From: Phycisphaerae bacterium
GTDB taxonomy: Bacteria; Planctomycetota; Phycisphaerae; UBA1845; UTPLA1
NCBI GenBank assembly: GCA_019636475.1
Contig: JAHBXN010000002.1
Span: 186,001 to 250,000, forward strand
DNA: 64,000 bases
Direction: 5' to 3'
Positions 45,959 to 54,556 of the stretch are shown here, in pieces. How positions within the stretch are numbered: the first letter of the stretch is position 1; every line of letters begins with the position of its first letter. The notes under the pieces were generated by a model. It did not search any database, was not told the origin of the DNA, and was given only the letters and a program-made list of their open reading frames with translations. Made by a program: the position numbers and the translations under genes.

Positions 45959-46672
45959 CTACTCATCGTCGGAATCGTCGGAATCGTCATCTTCGCCGGG
46001 CTCGTCGCCTTCGGCCTCGTCGGAATCTTCGTCATTTGCATCGTCATCGGACGCATCGTCGGTGTCGTCCTCGGACGTGGATTCGTCGTCTGAATCGGAA
46101 TCCTCGTCTGAATCGTCTGAATCGTCGGAATCGTCGGAATCGTCATCATCGCCGGTCGTCGCGGCATCGCCTTCATCCGATTGCCCGGCTGCATCCTTCC
46201 CGGCTTCCTTCGATTCCGCTTGCTTAACGGGGCGGTCGGCCGATTTCCCGCCGCCTCCAAAAATTCCACCGGCAATCTTCCTGCCCAGCTTGAGGAGCTT
46301 GCCGCCCCCCGCTGACCCTCCTGCCGGAGCCGCGGAAGTCGCCTTCGAAGACGGTGTCTCACCACTGGCATTTCGTTCTCCGGCTGACTTATCGCCTGAT
46401 CTCGCACTTTTTGGTTTGGGCTGGTTTTTCCTGGCGGTCTCGATGTTTTTGGCCCGGAAAGTTTCCAGCGCGTCGTAGGACAGCGTCCGTTCGGGGAGCA
46501 GCTTGACTTCGGTTTGTGCGCCGAGATAGCTCGAATCAAACTCCGGCGTTCCCGCCGGCATCAGTTCACCCATTTTCACATCGGGCTGGCCCCCCAGGGG
46601 CGTCTCCCGATCGCAAGCGGCGGCAGCAATCACGAGGAGCAGACACACCGCAACGGACGAAACTCTCAGCAT
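45959..46672 (-). CDS. Lipoprotein with acidic Ser-Asp tail
   Basis: 237 aa from ATG 46672. Signal ending AAAAC (Cys20) marks a lipoprotein. The middle is low-complexity: Lys/Ser/Ala, then Gly-rich around GGIFGGGGK. The last 65 or so residues are almost only Asp, Ser and Glu, in DSD-type repeats. Such runs bind calcium or other cations, as in serine-aspartate surface proteins, but there is no homologous folded domain here. It lies just upstream of the sigma/anti-sigma pair on the same strand. Function unknown. Confidence 0.75.
   Translation of the reverse strand: MLRVSSVAVCLLLVIAAAACDRETPLGGQPDVKMGELMPAGTPEFDSSYLGAQTEVKLLPERTLSYDALETFRAKNIETARKNQPKPKSARSGDKSAGERNASGETPSSKATSAAPAGGSAGGGKLLKLGRKIAGGIFGGGGKSADRPVKQAESKEAGKDAAGQSDEGDAATTGDDDDSDDSDDSDDSDEDSDSDDESTSEDDTDDASDDDANDEDSDEAEGDEPGEDDDSDDSDDE
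46107..46142. repeat. Tandem 9-bp repeat encoding Asp-Ser-Asp units
   Basis: Four consecutive 9-base units, two TCTGAATCG followed by two TCGGAATCG, within a longer degenerate tract (about 45965-46155) that codes for the acidic tail of the lipoprotein. In-frame slippage would change tail length without breaking the gene. Confidence 0.8.
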
Positions 46673-46916
46673 TTGAATACCCCGGTTGGATCTTTGAAAA
46701 ACGGAATCGGAGGATTGAGTGCCGCGCGACAACTTCACGCGGCCGTTCCGAAACCTCTTTCAGTGTAATCCGCAATGCCCGCCGATTCAACGAATGCCCC
46801 GCCGAATGCAAACGTCTGAACGGCCCCGGATCATTTCGGGAAGGCGGATCCCTGGCCGGATTCCGCCAGCCCGCTGGGTTATCGGGTCAATCCGGACCGG
46901 ATTGCTGCCGGTCTTC

Positions 46917-48992
46917 CTACCGTTTCACGCTCTCCGCGCCCGACTTCATCAATTCGATCAACTCGCTTGCGCGCGGTTCCGCAATAAACTCGACGTGCCC
47001 GTCGACAAACACAAAACACGCACCATTGTTGTCATTGAATATCGCACGCTCGGCGAGCAGCACTTCATCAGGGGGGCTCTTGGTGCTTAGTCCGGGGCGA
47101 TAGATGATGTAGGATTTCTCAGTCAGTTCGTCAAAAGATTCGGGACCTTCCTCGTTGTACGGATTCCTGAAGTAACTCAGCGTGATCGAATTCGGCGCCA
47201 GGCGCAGCAAATCCTCCAGGCTCGCTGGAAATTCGCCATTCGAATCCATCGCACAAATCTGGATCGCCTGGCCGATCCCTCGCAGGTTGTACATGCTTTG
47301 AATGCGCAGGGCTTCTTGTCGAGATTGAATGACCGCCTCAGTGCCGGCTTCCACCATCGCGATCAACAAAGGAGTCGCATCATCCTTGCTCTCCTTCGAT
47401 TCCAGATCCCGCGGCCGGCCGAGGTCCCAGACCAACTCCAATGTCGCCATCCGATCCCGCGACCAGAGGGCAAGACTTGCCGTGCCCGACGACATCAGCG
47501 TCCCCAATCTGGGTCCAAGCGTGAACGGAATAAACGGCGCTTTCTTTACGAGCATTTGCAGATCGAGCATTAATGCGAAGTGATTCGATGCCTCGATGCC
47601 GGCATAGCGCTGACGAATGCTCTTGTTTGCCGGTTCGGCGCTTCGACCGGCAGCGCATTGGGCGACGTCCATGAGCGTCTCCGGTGAATCAGCCAGGACA
47701 AAATGGTTTTTCGCCGACGCGAACGCGAACGGCGCCGCGGCGCCGCCCACATGAATCCGCAATCCGTCGCGCTCCACGATACGGACCGGCAATTCAAATT
47801 GGGTCACGAGTTGATCCAATTGACGGTTGAAGGCGGCGGAGTTGCCGAGCGGACAAACCGCCGCCCATCCAACCGGCGATTTCCTTGTAAAATCAACTCG
47901 AACGCCGAAGACCAGCTCATTCACAAGTTGGCCGAGAAACTCGCCATCCCAGTCGACGCCGGTGGTCGCCTTGAATGTCGCGAGGTCTTCCAGATACTCC
48001 TGCCCGATGGTCTTGTCGAACAGGTCAGTCAGCTCATAAACGCCGGCCAGCGCACGCGACGCACTGCTCCAACCGAACCGGCCGACCGCACAAAAATCAT
48101 CGGGCAGCGCACCCAGTGCCGTCGACTTCGATCCGGGCCGCATCAACCACGCCGGCAGCCCACGACAGCCCTCCTTCATTGCCAGGTTCGCCCGAAGCGA
48201 AATGGTCTGTTTCTCCCAGGTCAGTTCCAGTGACACGGATTCGACGTCCGTCGGCGAGAGCACGCTTAAGGCGATTTCCGCCAGACTGTTCGGCTCGGGC
48301 TTCAAGACCTCCGCCGCGGTCAGCAGCGCGTGCGGATTCACAATCACTCGGATTCCGCGATCCTTCGACAACGATCTGCAGAGCCGCCGTGAACCCGGCT
48401 TGTCAATCCAGCGACTCTTCGGGTATTCGTCCCGCCGCCATCGCAATACTCGGTTCGCCTTGGTCGCGCCGAAGGCGATCCGGTCACGCATCGCGAAAGC
48501 CAGCACCATTTCGTCACGATTGCGGTCAAAAATCCGAATCGACCGCTCGCCCGGCTCCATTGTCAACGCCGAGGTCGCGGACGATCTCAGCATCGACCGC
48601 CAGGCGGGCAACAATCTTTCCTCGCACCAATCCTCGAACTTTTCGTCCGGCCGGTTCATCTCAATCGCAATGAGAATGCCCGAATCTTTGGACATTTCGA
48701 ATCCGCGCGGCGGCACCCAGCCAATGACAAACGGGCCCGGTATCCGCTTGATTGCTTCAAGAACCTGCTTCTGCGCCAGTTCATTCGGCGCGATCGCTCC
48801 AACCAACGGTCCCAGCAGTTTCGGCGGTAGAGTCTGGGACGGCCGATCAACAAGAACGATCACACCGACATCGGCCGGCATCGTCTCCAGAAGCTTTTCG
48901 ATATCGTCTTCTGCGCGAGCCGTCGCGTCGAACGTCGCCGAACACAAGGCAATCAGTGCGACGGTGACAGGCATCCGCGATTTCATCATCAT
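46917..48992 (-). CDS. Large exported protein with pilin-like C-terminal module
   Basis: 691 aa from ATG 48992 (GAGG eight bases upstream; three consecutive ATG codons). Signal peptide, then about 530 residues of an unrecognised, probably beta-rich region. Near the C-terminus, SMYNLRGIGQAIQICAMDSN parallels [18 protein letters not shown] of the prepilin at 40.9 kb, and the end, GACFVFVDGHVEFI, matches the H-X9-DG-like end. So the prepilin globular module is reused without the pilin N-terminus. It follows the next exported-protein gene on the same strand by 72 bases, likely one operon. Confidence 0.75.
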   Translation of the reverse strand: MMMKSRMPVTVALIALCSATFDATARAEDDIEKLLETMPADVGVIVLVDRPSQTLPPKLLGPLVGAIAPNELAQKQVLEAIKRIPGPFVIGWVPPRGFEMSKDSGILIAIEMNRPDEKFEDWCEERLLPAWRSMLRSSATSALTMEPGERSIRIFDRNRDEMVLAFAMRDRIAFGATKANRVLRWRRDEYPKSRWIDKPGSRRLCRSLSKDRGIRVIVNPHALLTAAEVLKPEPNSLAEIALSVLSPTDVESVSLELTWEKQTISLRANLAMKEGCRGLPAWLMRPGSKSTALGALPDDFCAVGRFGWSSASRALAGVYELTDLFDKTIGQEYLEDLATFKATTGVDWDGEFLGQLVNELVFGVRVDFTRKSPVGWAAVCPLGNSAAFNRQLDQLVTQFELPVRIVERDGLRIHVGGAAAPFAFASAKNHFVLADSPETLMDVAQCAAGRSAEPANKSIRQRYAGIEASNHFALMLDLQMLVKKAPFIPFTLGPRLGTLMSSGTASLALWSRDRMATLELVWDLGRPRDLESKESKDDATPLLIAMVEAGTEAVIQSRQEALRIQSMYNLRGIGQAIQICAMDSNGEFPASLEDLLRLAPNSITLSYFRNPYNEEGPESFDELTEKSYIIYRPGLSTKSPPDEVLLAERAIFNDNNGACFVFVDGHVEFIAEPRASELIELMKSGAESVKR

Positions 48993-49064
48993 TGCTATGA
49001 CCTCACGTGCATCGAACCCGGCCCGAACCGCGAACACCGGCACCGCCATGCCGGGATGCAGGCA

Positions 49065-50777
49065 CTACCTCTGCTCTGAACTCGATCGGCTCTTTGAATT
49101 GGCCCGCTGCCCGGCGGTCGGCAGCGTTTCAAGTCGCCTTTTCAATTCGGTGAACAGTTCGTCCAACGGGCCCACGCCGGCTTTCGCAGCGTCCTCATCA
49201 CCTGATTCGATGATGTCGCGCAATCGCTGCCCCTGTGTGTGTTCAAACGCTGCTGCGCGGGCCTCGATGTCGCGCAGGATCGATTCTGCCGCGGCTCGCT
49301 GCGAATCAGAAAATTCGTGCCGATTCGCGAATGAGATGACATACCGTCGCCATTTCGACGCTCGCGGCGTGAGGATCACCGGCGTTCGACGCTTCTTCAT
49401 CAGCAGCGCCTCATCATCACGACCAACCTGCCCTATGCCGGAAGGTCGCTCCCCACTCTTTGTCGGCGGCGCGTAGTCGAAGTCGTATCCGGTGATCGGA
49501 TCGTAAGGCACCTCCGCAAGATACCGCGGCACGAGTTGTGAAAGCGATGAGGGATAGACGCCTTTTTCCTTTCGATAGACCTCCACCGCAATCGACAATC
49601 GCGTACGAGCAAAATTGCTATGGGCGCGAAGCGAGAGGAAGTGAGTGCGCGCAAGCGACGGAAGCATCATGCGCGTCAGCCTGTCCCAGGCCGGCAGCTT
49701 CCTGAACAGCAATTCCTCGTCAACCGTCTCGCCCGGCGTGTCATCCTCCGATCGCGACGACTCCGCAATCGCGTCGAAAAATTCGTTCATGTTCCGCTTG
49801 ATCGCGCGATCCGGGAGATAAATTCGCTGAACGGCCGCCCGCAAGCGGCTCCAGCCGCTGGGCTCGGCCTGACCCGTGGGAAAATTTCCGCCATTGGTCG
49901 CCATCGCATCCCAGCCCCCGTAGTCGATCAGATCATCGACAATCGCAGTGGACCATTTCTGCTCCGCCCGCAGCATGGGTTCAAAGCGAGGAAGTGTCGC
50001 CTGCAACTCGTTCATCGCCTCCAGCGCGGCCTTCAGTGTCTGCGCGTCGGCATGTTCACTGGCGACCACGCGCATCATGCCCGTCTCGGCCAATCCGCCA
50101 CAGGCAAAACCAACCAAACCCTCGATGAGCGTCCTCCCATTGCCGATGTGGTTCCCCAAACGCTGAATCGTAAGGAACCGGTCGAGCGCGGCTTCCGCAT
50201 CGCCATTTGCGAGCCGATAGGTCGCGTCAGCCGCCATGATCCGGGCCAGTTGCCGTGAGTGCCCCAGTGTCGGCAGAAGCGCGGCCAACATCATGTCCGA
50301 ATCGCCGCGAAACATGGGCATGTCAAATTGCGACGACAAGACGGCGTCGCGCGCAGTCGCGATGGCCGGCGCGTTTTCGTCCAGCCACGCCTTCAATCGA
50401 ACACCCGTCTCGCCCTCGGGCCAGTCGCCCCCGGACGCTCCCGCAAAAGCTTCATCCAGCTCGGCCGGACAGTCCTTCATCTGGTTCAGCGCCCCGACCA
50501 GTTTCCACGCCGCATTCTGTCCAATGGGAATGTTCGGGTACTCCATACCGCGCGCCCGCAACAGCTCGGCCGGCATGATCTCGAATTGTTGACCGCGAAG
50601 GATCACCTTCCCGTCATCAGTGAAGACCGAACCGACGCCCGTCGGCGGAGGATCGACCGGGGATGGTTGCGCCAAGGCGCTGCCGACGTCGCAATGCCAC
50701 GCGATTGCCACGATCGCGGCACACCTCATCCAAAGAAACGTGCTGTGGTGATTCAGTCGCGGAGTCAGTTCACCCAT
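49065..50777 (-). CDS. Exported protein with pseudopilin-like segment and shared C-terminal domain
   Basis: 570 aa from ATG 50777, preceded by a strong GGAGG at seven bases. Signal peptide ends near SALAQ. A helical middle region is unrecognised. Around residue 405-455, ARTRLSIAVEVYRKEKGVYP and YLAEVPYDPITGYDFDY resemble the globular part of GspG-type pseudopilins. Residues 489-554 form the same helical module that ends the exported protein at 28104-29276, closing PLDELFTELKRRLETLPT. First gene of a likely two-gene operon. Confidence 0.75.
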   Translation of the reverse strand: MGELTPRLNHHSTFLWMRCAAIVAIAWHCDVGSALAQPSPVDPPPTGVGSVFTDDGKVILRGQQFEIMPAELLRARGMEYPNIPIGQNAAWKLVGALNQMKDCPAELDEAFAGASGGDWPEGETGVRLKAWLDENAPAIATARDAVLSSQFDMPMFRGDSDMMLAALLPTLGHSRQLARIMAADATYRLANGDAEAALDRFLTIQRLGNHIGNGRTLIEGLVGFACGGLAETGMMRVVASEHADAQTLKAALEAMNELQATLPRFEPMLRAEQKWSTAIVDDLIDYGGWDAMATNGGNFPTGQAEPSGWSRLRAAVQRIYLPDRAIKRNMNEFFDAIAESSRSEDDTPGETVDEELLFRKLPAWDRLTRMMLPSLARTHFLSLRAHSNFARTRLSIAVEVYRKEKGVYPSSLSQLVPRYLAEVPYDPITGYDFDYAPPTKSGERPSGIGQVGRDDEALLMKKRRTPVILTPRASKWRRYVISFANRHEFSDSQRAAAESILRDIEARAAAFEHTQGQRLRDIIESGDEDAAKAGVGPLDELFTELKRRLETLPTAGQRANSKSRSSSEQR

Positions 50778-51539
50778 TCGCTCACCTCCGACCTAAGTGA
50801 GAATCCTTAATGTTTGAGCCAATTAAAAGCAGAAATTCGGGCATTTTTCGCCGTTTATTTGGATCATTCTTTAAGCAACTTCACTTAGTATGAATCGACA
50901 GTCGACCCCTGACGCAATTTAACCACCGGTCGTTGTAGAACGACCGCTCCGAGCTTGAATATCCGTCAACAGACTCTACATCTCACGGTGTGGCTGGTGC
51001 TCCGCGTTGCGTTTCGCGGTCTGATTGCAGTGCCCTGAAACCCGGCCGAACCCCGAACGCAAACCCGCGCCGATGCGCCGCGACGAACTCGTGAACCGGT
51101 GCAGCCGAATTTGAAACACCCTGGCGGTATGCGTTGCGCTGAGGAGAGTCATTGTGCCGAGAGTGGACACGAACGCAACATTAAAATACTGAGGTTGCCA
51201 GACTCCGCGGAGGCATGCCGCCAGACCCCGCATTGCTGCTCTGCGGCATCATGCCGGACCGATCGTTAACCTGCCCTTCTCCACGGAATCCCCCGAAGCG
51301 GCGACCGGCTTCCGATAAAATACGCATCCCGAGCCGGAGAAGTTAGATTAGGATTCTAAATCCGCCCGGCTTGCGACCATCCTGTTCGGGAATGGAAGGT
51401 TGGCCCGCCGATCGCAGAACCCTCGGACATGGAGGCAGGTTTGGGAAGTTCGCGTGTACACCGGGCGGACGACAAGCTGGAGTCCCACGGCCAGTTGGTT
51501 ATCGGTTATACTGACTCGACGTTTGACTACCCCTTAAGC
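50778..51539. other. Intergenic region
   Basis: About 760 bases between divergent genes. It is more AT-rich at 50800-50930, likely the minus-strand promoter zone. GGATT-CTA-AATCC at 51350-51362 is a short palindrome. TATACT at 51507-51512 may be the -10 of the CAP-domain gene. The plus frame is open from 51429, but the export signal begins only at 51540. No RNA gene seen. Confidence 0.5.
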
Positions 51540-52559
51540 ATGATGGCACAAATCCACTCAACCAAGCGGAAGCCCCGAAGTCGATCACCGCGACTGATTC
51601 ACTGCCTGTTCGCGGCGGGCTTGGCCGCGATTATCGGCTGCGACGGCTTCTCGCTCTCATCCACGCCGATCGGCAATCCGATTCCAACTGGCGGAATCAG
51701 CGGCACGACGCCAGGCGACAACGGAATTGCCTCCAATGCTTCACCCGCCGCAAGCGAGTATGAGCAGCTTGCGCTGGAACGGATCAACCGAGCCCGTTTG
51801 ATGCCCGGCCGTGAAGCGGAGCGATACGGAATCGCAGTCGATGAGGGTGTCCCCGGTCAGATCGACAGCACGCCGAAGCAGCCTGTCGCTCTGAACAGCA
51901 CGCTGCGTGTGGCGGCCCGCGCACACAGCGAAGACATGCTGAACCAGGACTACTTCGCGCATCGCAATCTCCTCGGCCAAGGTCCGGGCGATCGAATCAC
52001 GTCCGCTGGGTATGCGTGGTCCACGGTGGGAGAAAATCTCGCGTGGAACGGAACGACGGGAACAATCGACCCGCATCAGACCACGGAACAACAGCACGAG
52101 AACCTGTTCGTCGATCGCGAGATCGAGGGTCGTGGACATCGCATCACGATGCTTCATCCGGCGCTACGTGAAGTCGGCATATCGATCGTCCGCGGCAGCT
52201 TCACCTCAAACGGGATCGAATATACCGACTCGCTGATGCAGACACAGGAATTCGCCGCGTCACCCAACAGCCCGACCTTTGTCCTGGGGGTCGTCTACGA
52301 CGATCTCAATCGCAACGGCGAGTACAACCTCGGCGAAGGCCGGCCCGACGCCACCGTCCGGTTGAACAACCTGGCCCGCGCGACCAATTCGGGCGGCGGC
52401 TACGTGTTCGCGGTCGATACACCCGGCGAATATGTCCTCACCTTTCCGTCCGGAAGCCGGCTCACTCTGACAATCGACGCGGGCGATCCCAATATCAAGG
52501 TCGATTCGATCGACGGAACCCGGGTGCTCGTCAATTTCGGACAAGGCGGAATTCGCTGA
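51540..52559 (+). CDS. CAP/SCP-domain lipoprotein with C-terminal Sdr-like domain
   Basis: 339 aa from ATG 51540. The leader ends LAAIIGC, so it is probably a lipoprotein. Residues about 70-240 form a CAP (SCP/PR-1-like) domain: ALERINRARLMPGREAERYG, AARAHSEDMLNQDYFAHRN, STVGENLAWNG, LHPALREVGISIVRG. A C-terminal beta-sandwich of the SdrD_B type follows, with the calcium-loop-like DLNRNGEYNLGEG. Extracellular; CAP proteins bind sterols or act as proteases in some cases, and the role here is unknown. The plus strand is terminated by a hairpin at 52620. Confidence 0.85.
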   Translation: MMAQIHSTKRKPRSRSPRLIHCLFAAGLAAIIGCDGFSLSSTPIGNPIPTGGISGTTPGDNGIASNASPAASEYEQLALERINRARLMPGREAERYGIAVDEGVPGQIDSTPKQPVALNSTLRVAARAHSEDMLNQDYFAHRNLLGQGPGDRITSAGYAWSTVGENLAWNGTTGTIDPHQTTEQQHENLFVDREIEGRGHRITMLHPALREVGISIVRGSFTSNGIEYTDSLMQTQEFAASPNSPTFVLGVVYDDLNRNGEYNLGEGRPDATVRLNNLARATNSGGGYVFAVDTPGEYVLTFPSGSRLTLTIDAGDPNIKVDSIDGTRVLVNFGQGGIR

Positions 52560-52617
52560 GCCTTGCATGCTGCACTGTTAGCATTTCGGCAGACCCGATC
52601 CACCCAGTTGCGAAAAG

Positions 52618-52656
52618 AAAAGCGTCGCGCCGGAGTCTCCTCCGAACGCGACGCTT
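52618..52656. terminator. Convergent terminator hairpin
   Basis: AAGCGTCGCG (52620-52629) pairs with CGCGACGCTT (52647-52656), with an inner CGGA/TCCG. On the minus strand it is followed by TTTTCTTTTC, a good terminator for the metallopeptidase gene; on plus the T-tract is weaker. Confidence 0.82.
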
Positions 52657-52695
52657 GCATCTTTCACACGAACGCCGGCAAACGCGCGGGACCGA

Positions 52696-54111
52696 TCACT
52701 TCTCAATGAGTTTCAGCTTGGCGCGGCGTTTCTCCTCGGCCTTGACCCACTTGCGATTGGCCTCGAAGTCCTCTTCGGAGCTGAAACGCTCCAGCCGGTC
52801 GAGGACCTTGGGATTGAATCCGCCGCGTCGAAGGAAGTACTCTTCATCGGGAACCTTCTTATCCCGGCTCACATGGGTCTCGACCCATTTCATCCACTGC
52901 TTCTCCAGCTTCTCCTGCTCCTCGATCGGGAACTTATCCTGCCATGCCAACATCGTGTCACCTTGATACGTCGTCTGACGATCAACGCCGACACGCTTCG
53001 ACAGGTCAAAAATCGCGCGGAAGTGATTGCGGCCTTCGACCCCGCTCGACATCATGTAGGCCGCCAGAGACCAGGATTGGCAGTAGTTCAGATAGCCTTG
53101 CGGCGTCGTCATGTCTCGATGCCACGATGCAGGGTCGATCTTCCACACATAGTCGAAGTTCTTCCACCCATCGGTGCCGAACAACCGCCGGATGATCGGA
53201 GCGTACCGTCCCCGGTCGGGCACTTCGAGAAGATTCTCATCCACATCCTTGTCAAAATCCCACCACTCGAAGACCGATGCATGACCTTCATTCCACCAGT
53301 TCGGAGCCCGCACTGGAAATCCGATATTGTAGCCCGGAAGCAGTGTCATCCCGAGCCGCATCTGAAGTTCCATGTGGGCGGCTTCGTGCTTCAGCGTGCC
53401 CTTCTCCCATTTGGCGAAATCGGTTTCACCGTCCGTGAACTGCGACAACCGGAAGTGTCTTGCCGGCCAGGCATCAAGGCGGTCCTGCATCAGGTGCGCC
53501 GCCGGCTGGAACATGCCGCCGCTGCCCGGCGCGCCGCCATTCCGCATATAGGTCGCGCGGTCCGCAAACACAATCACCTCGATCGGTTGCTTGATTTGCG
53601 CGGGCACGCCGAGAAACTTCTTGTAGGCGTTTCCATAGTCGCGATGCAGCATCTCCATGTACATCGCGGTGTCTGCGGTGAATTCCTTCGAAATATCCGT
53701 CCGGACGATGAAGGGGTGTCCCATGTAGGTCCACAAATAGACCTGCTCTTTGCCGTTCGTGAAGGAGCCGCCCGTGAAGTCGCCCTTCTTGTCCTGCTTG
53801 ATGCGCTTCAGAAGCGCGGCATACCGCTTGTCATAGGCTTCGTCGCTCTCGGTGCGGCGCTGGCCCCATCGTATGTGGGAACTGCCGTCCTCTCGAAGAG
53901 GATGTTTCTTCTTGGCTGATTTGTCGTCTTTTGACGACTTCTTCGGTTTGGCCTTTTTCTTGGCCCCGGCGTCGCCATCATCCATGCATGCCATCTTGCC
54001 GAGCAGTTCATCGCGGTCCGGGCAGGCTCGCGCCAAACCGGGCATCGCGAACAAGGCACAAAGCGCAACGAGCACAAAGTCACTCAGTGTCCTGTTTCCG
54101 TTCGTTCGCAT
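52696..54111 (-). CDS. Exported zinc metallopeptidase-like protein (DUF1570-like)
   Basis: 471 aa from ATG 54111, with GGAG five bases upstream. The signal peptide ends near GLARA, followed by a Lys-rich linker. The active site KHEAAHMEL (His242, Glu243, His246) and NEGHASVFE (Glu275, 29 residues later) fit a gluzincin-type HExxH...E site, as in planctomycete DUF1570 proteins. The rest is a helical domain rich in Trp and Tyr. Substrate unknown. It sits alone with a terminator behind it. Confidence 0.82.
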   Translation of the reverse strand: MRTNGNRTLSDFVLVALCALFAMPGLARACPDRDELLGKMACMDDGDAGAKKKAKPKKSSKDDKSAKKKHPLREDGSSHIRWGQRRTESDEAYDKRYAALLKRIKQDKKGDFTGGSFTNGKEQVYLWTYMGHPFIVRTDISKEFTADTAMYMEMLHRDYGNAYKKFLGVPAQIKQPIEVIVFADRATYMRNGGAPGSGGMFQPAAHLMQDRLDAWPARHFRLSQFTDGETDFAKWEKGTLKHEAAHMELQMRLGMTLLPGYNIGFPVRAPNWWNEGHASVFEWWDFDKDVDENLLEVPDRGRYAPIIRRLFGTDGWKNFDYVWKIDPASWHRDMTTPQGYLNYCQSWSLAAYMMSSGVEGRNHFRAIFDLSKRVGVDRQTTYQGDTMLAWQDKFPIEEQEKLEKQWMKWVETHVSRDKKVPDEEYFLRRGGFNPKVLDRLERFSSEEDFEANRKWVKAEEKRRAKLKLIEK

Positions 54112-54556
54112 TACATCTCCTTCCAACTTCCGTCGCGCAAACTCCGTGACCCTGATACAACCCTGGCGCTCGTCAAATTTCAAACCGCGCCGGGCTGCCT
54201 ACGACCGCCGAACGACCAGAATCACGACCGCCGGACCGAGCCCGACGAACGACAGGACCGACGTGGATCGCGAATTCTGGAACCCAAATGGATATCATAT
54301 TTTATCGTCGCGGGCCGGCCTCGCCAAAACCTATTCGCCCGATTTCTTAACCAGCGATTCACCCTGACTTTCGAAGGATTCCGCTCAATTGGGGTCGGGC
54401 GCAGCGCCGAACTTCCCTCTTTCGTGCCGTCGCGGCGAACATCGGTCGGATTTTTACGACTCAGCGATCAGACTTTTGGGCATTCAGCCGATGCAGGCCG
54501 TTTCGAAGCGCCGATATAAGACAGGCATCTGACAGAATCCACGAGGGCGTAGCTCG
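54112..54556. other. Divergent intergenic region
   Basis: About 445 bases with the promoters of the metallopeptidase (minus) and the membrane protein (plus). No hairpin with a T-run and no RNA gene is evident. GAGGG at 54543-54547 serves the TTG start at 54557. Confidence 0.5.

Noticed and set aside
45959-46155. CRISPR-like repeat tract
   Set aside because: Nine-base in-frame units without spacers, encoding an acidic protein tail.
48202-49476. 424-codon plus-strand frame
   Set aside because: Antisense to two exported-protein genes with good starts and signal peptides.
50976-51233. 85-codon minus-strand ORF
   Set aside because: No features or ribosome site; lies in a promoter region between divergent genes.
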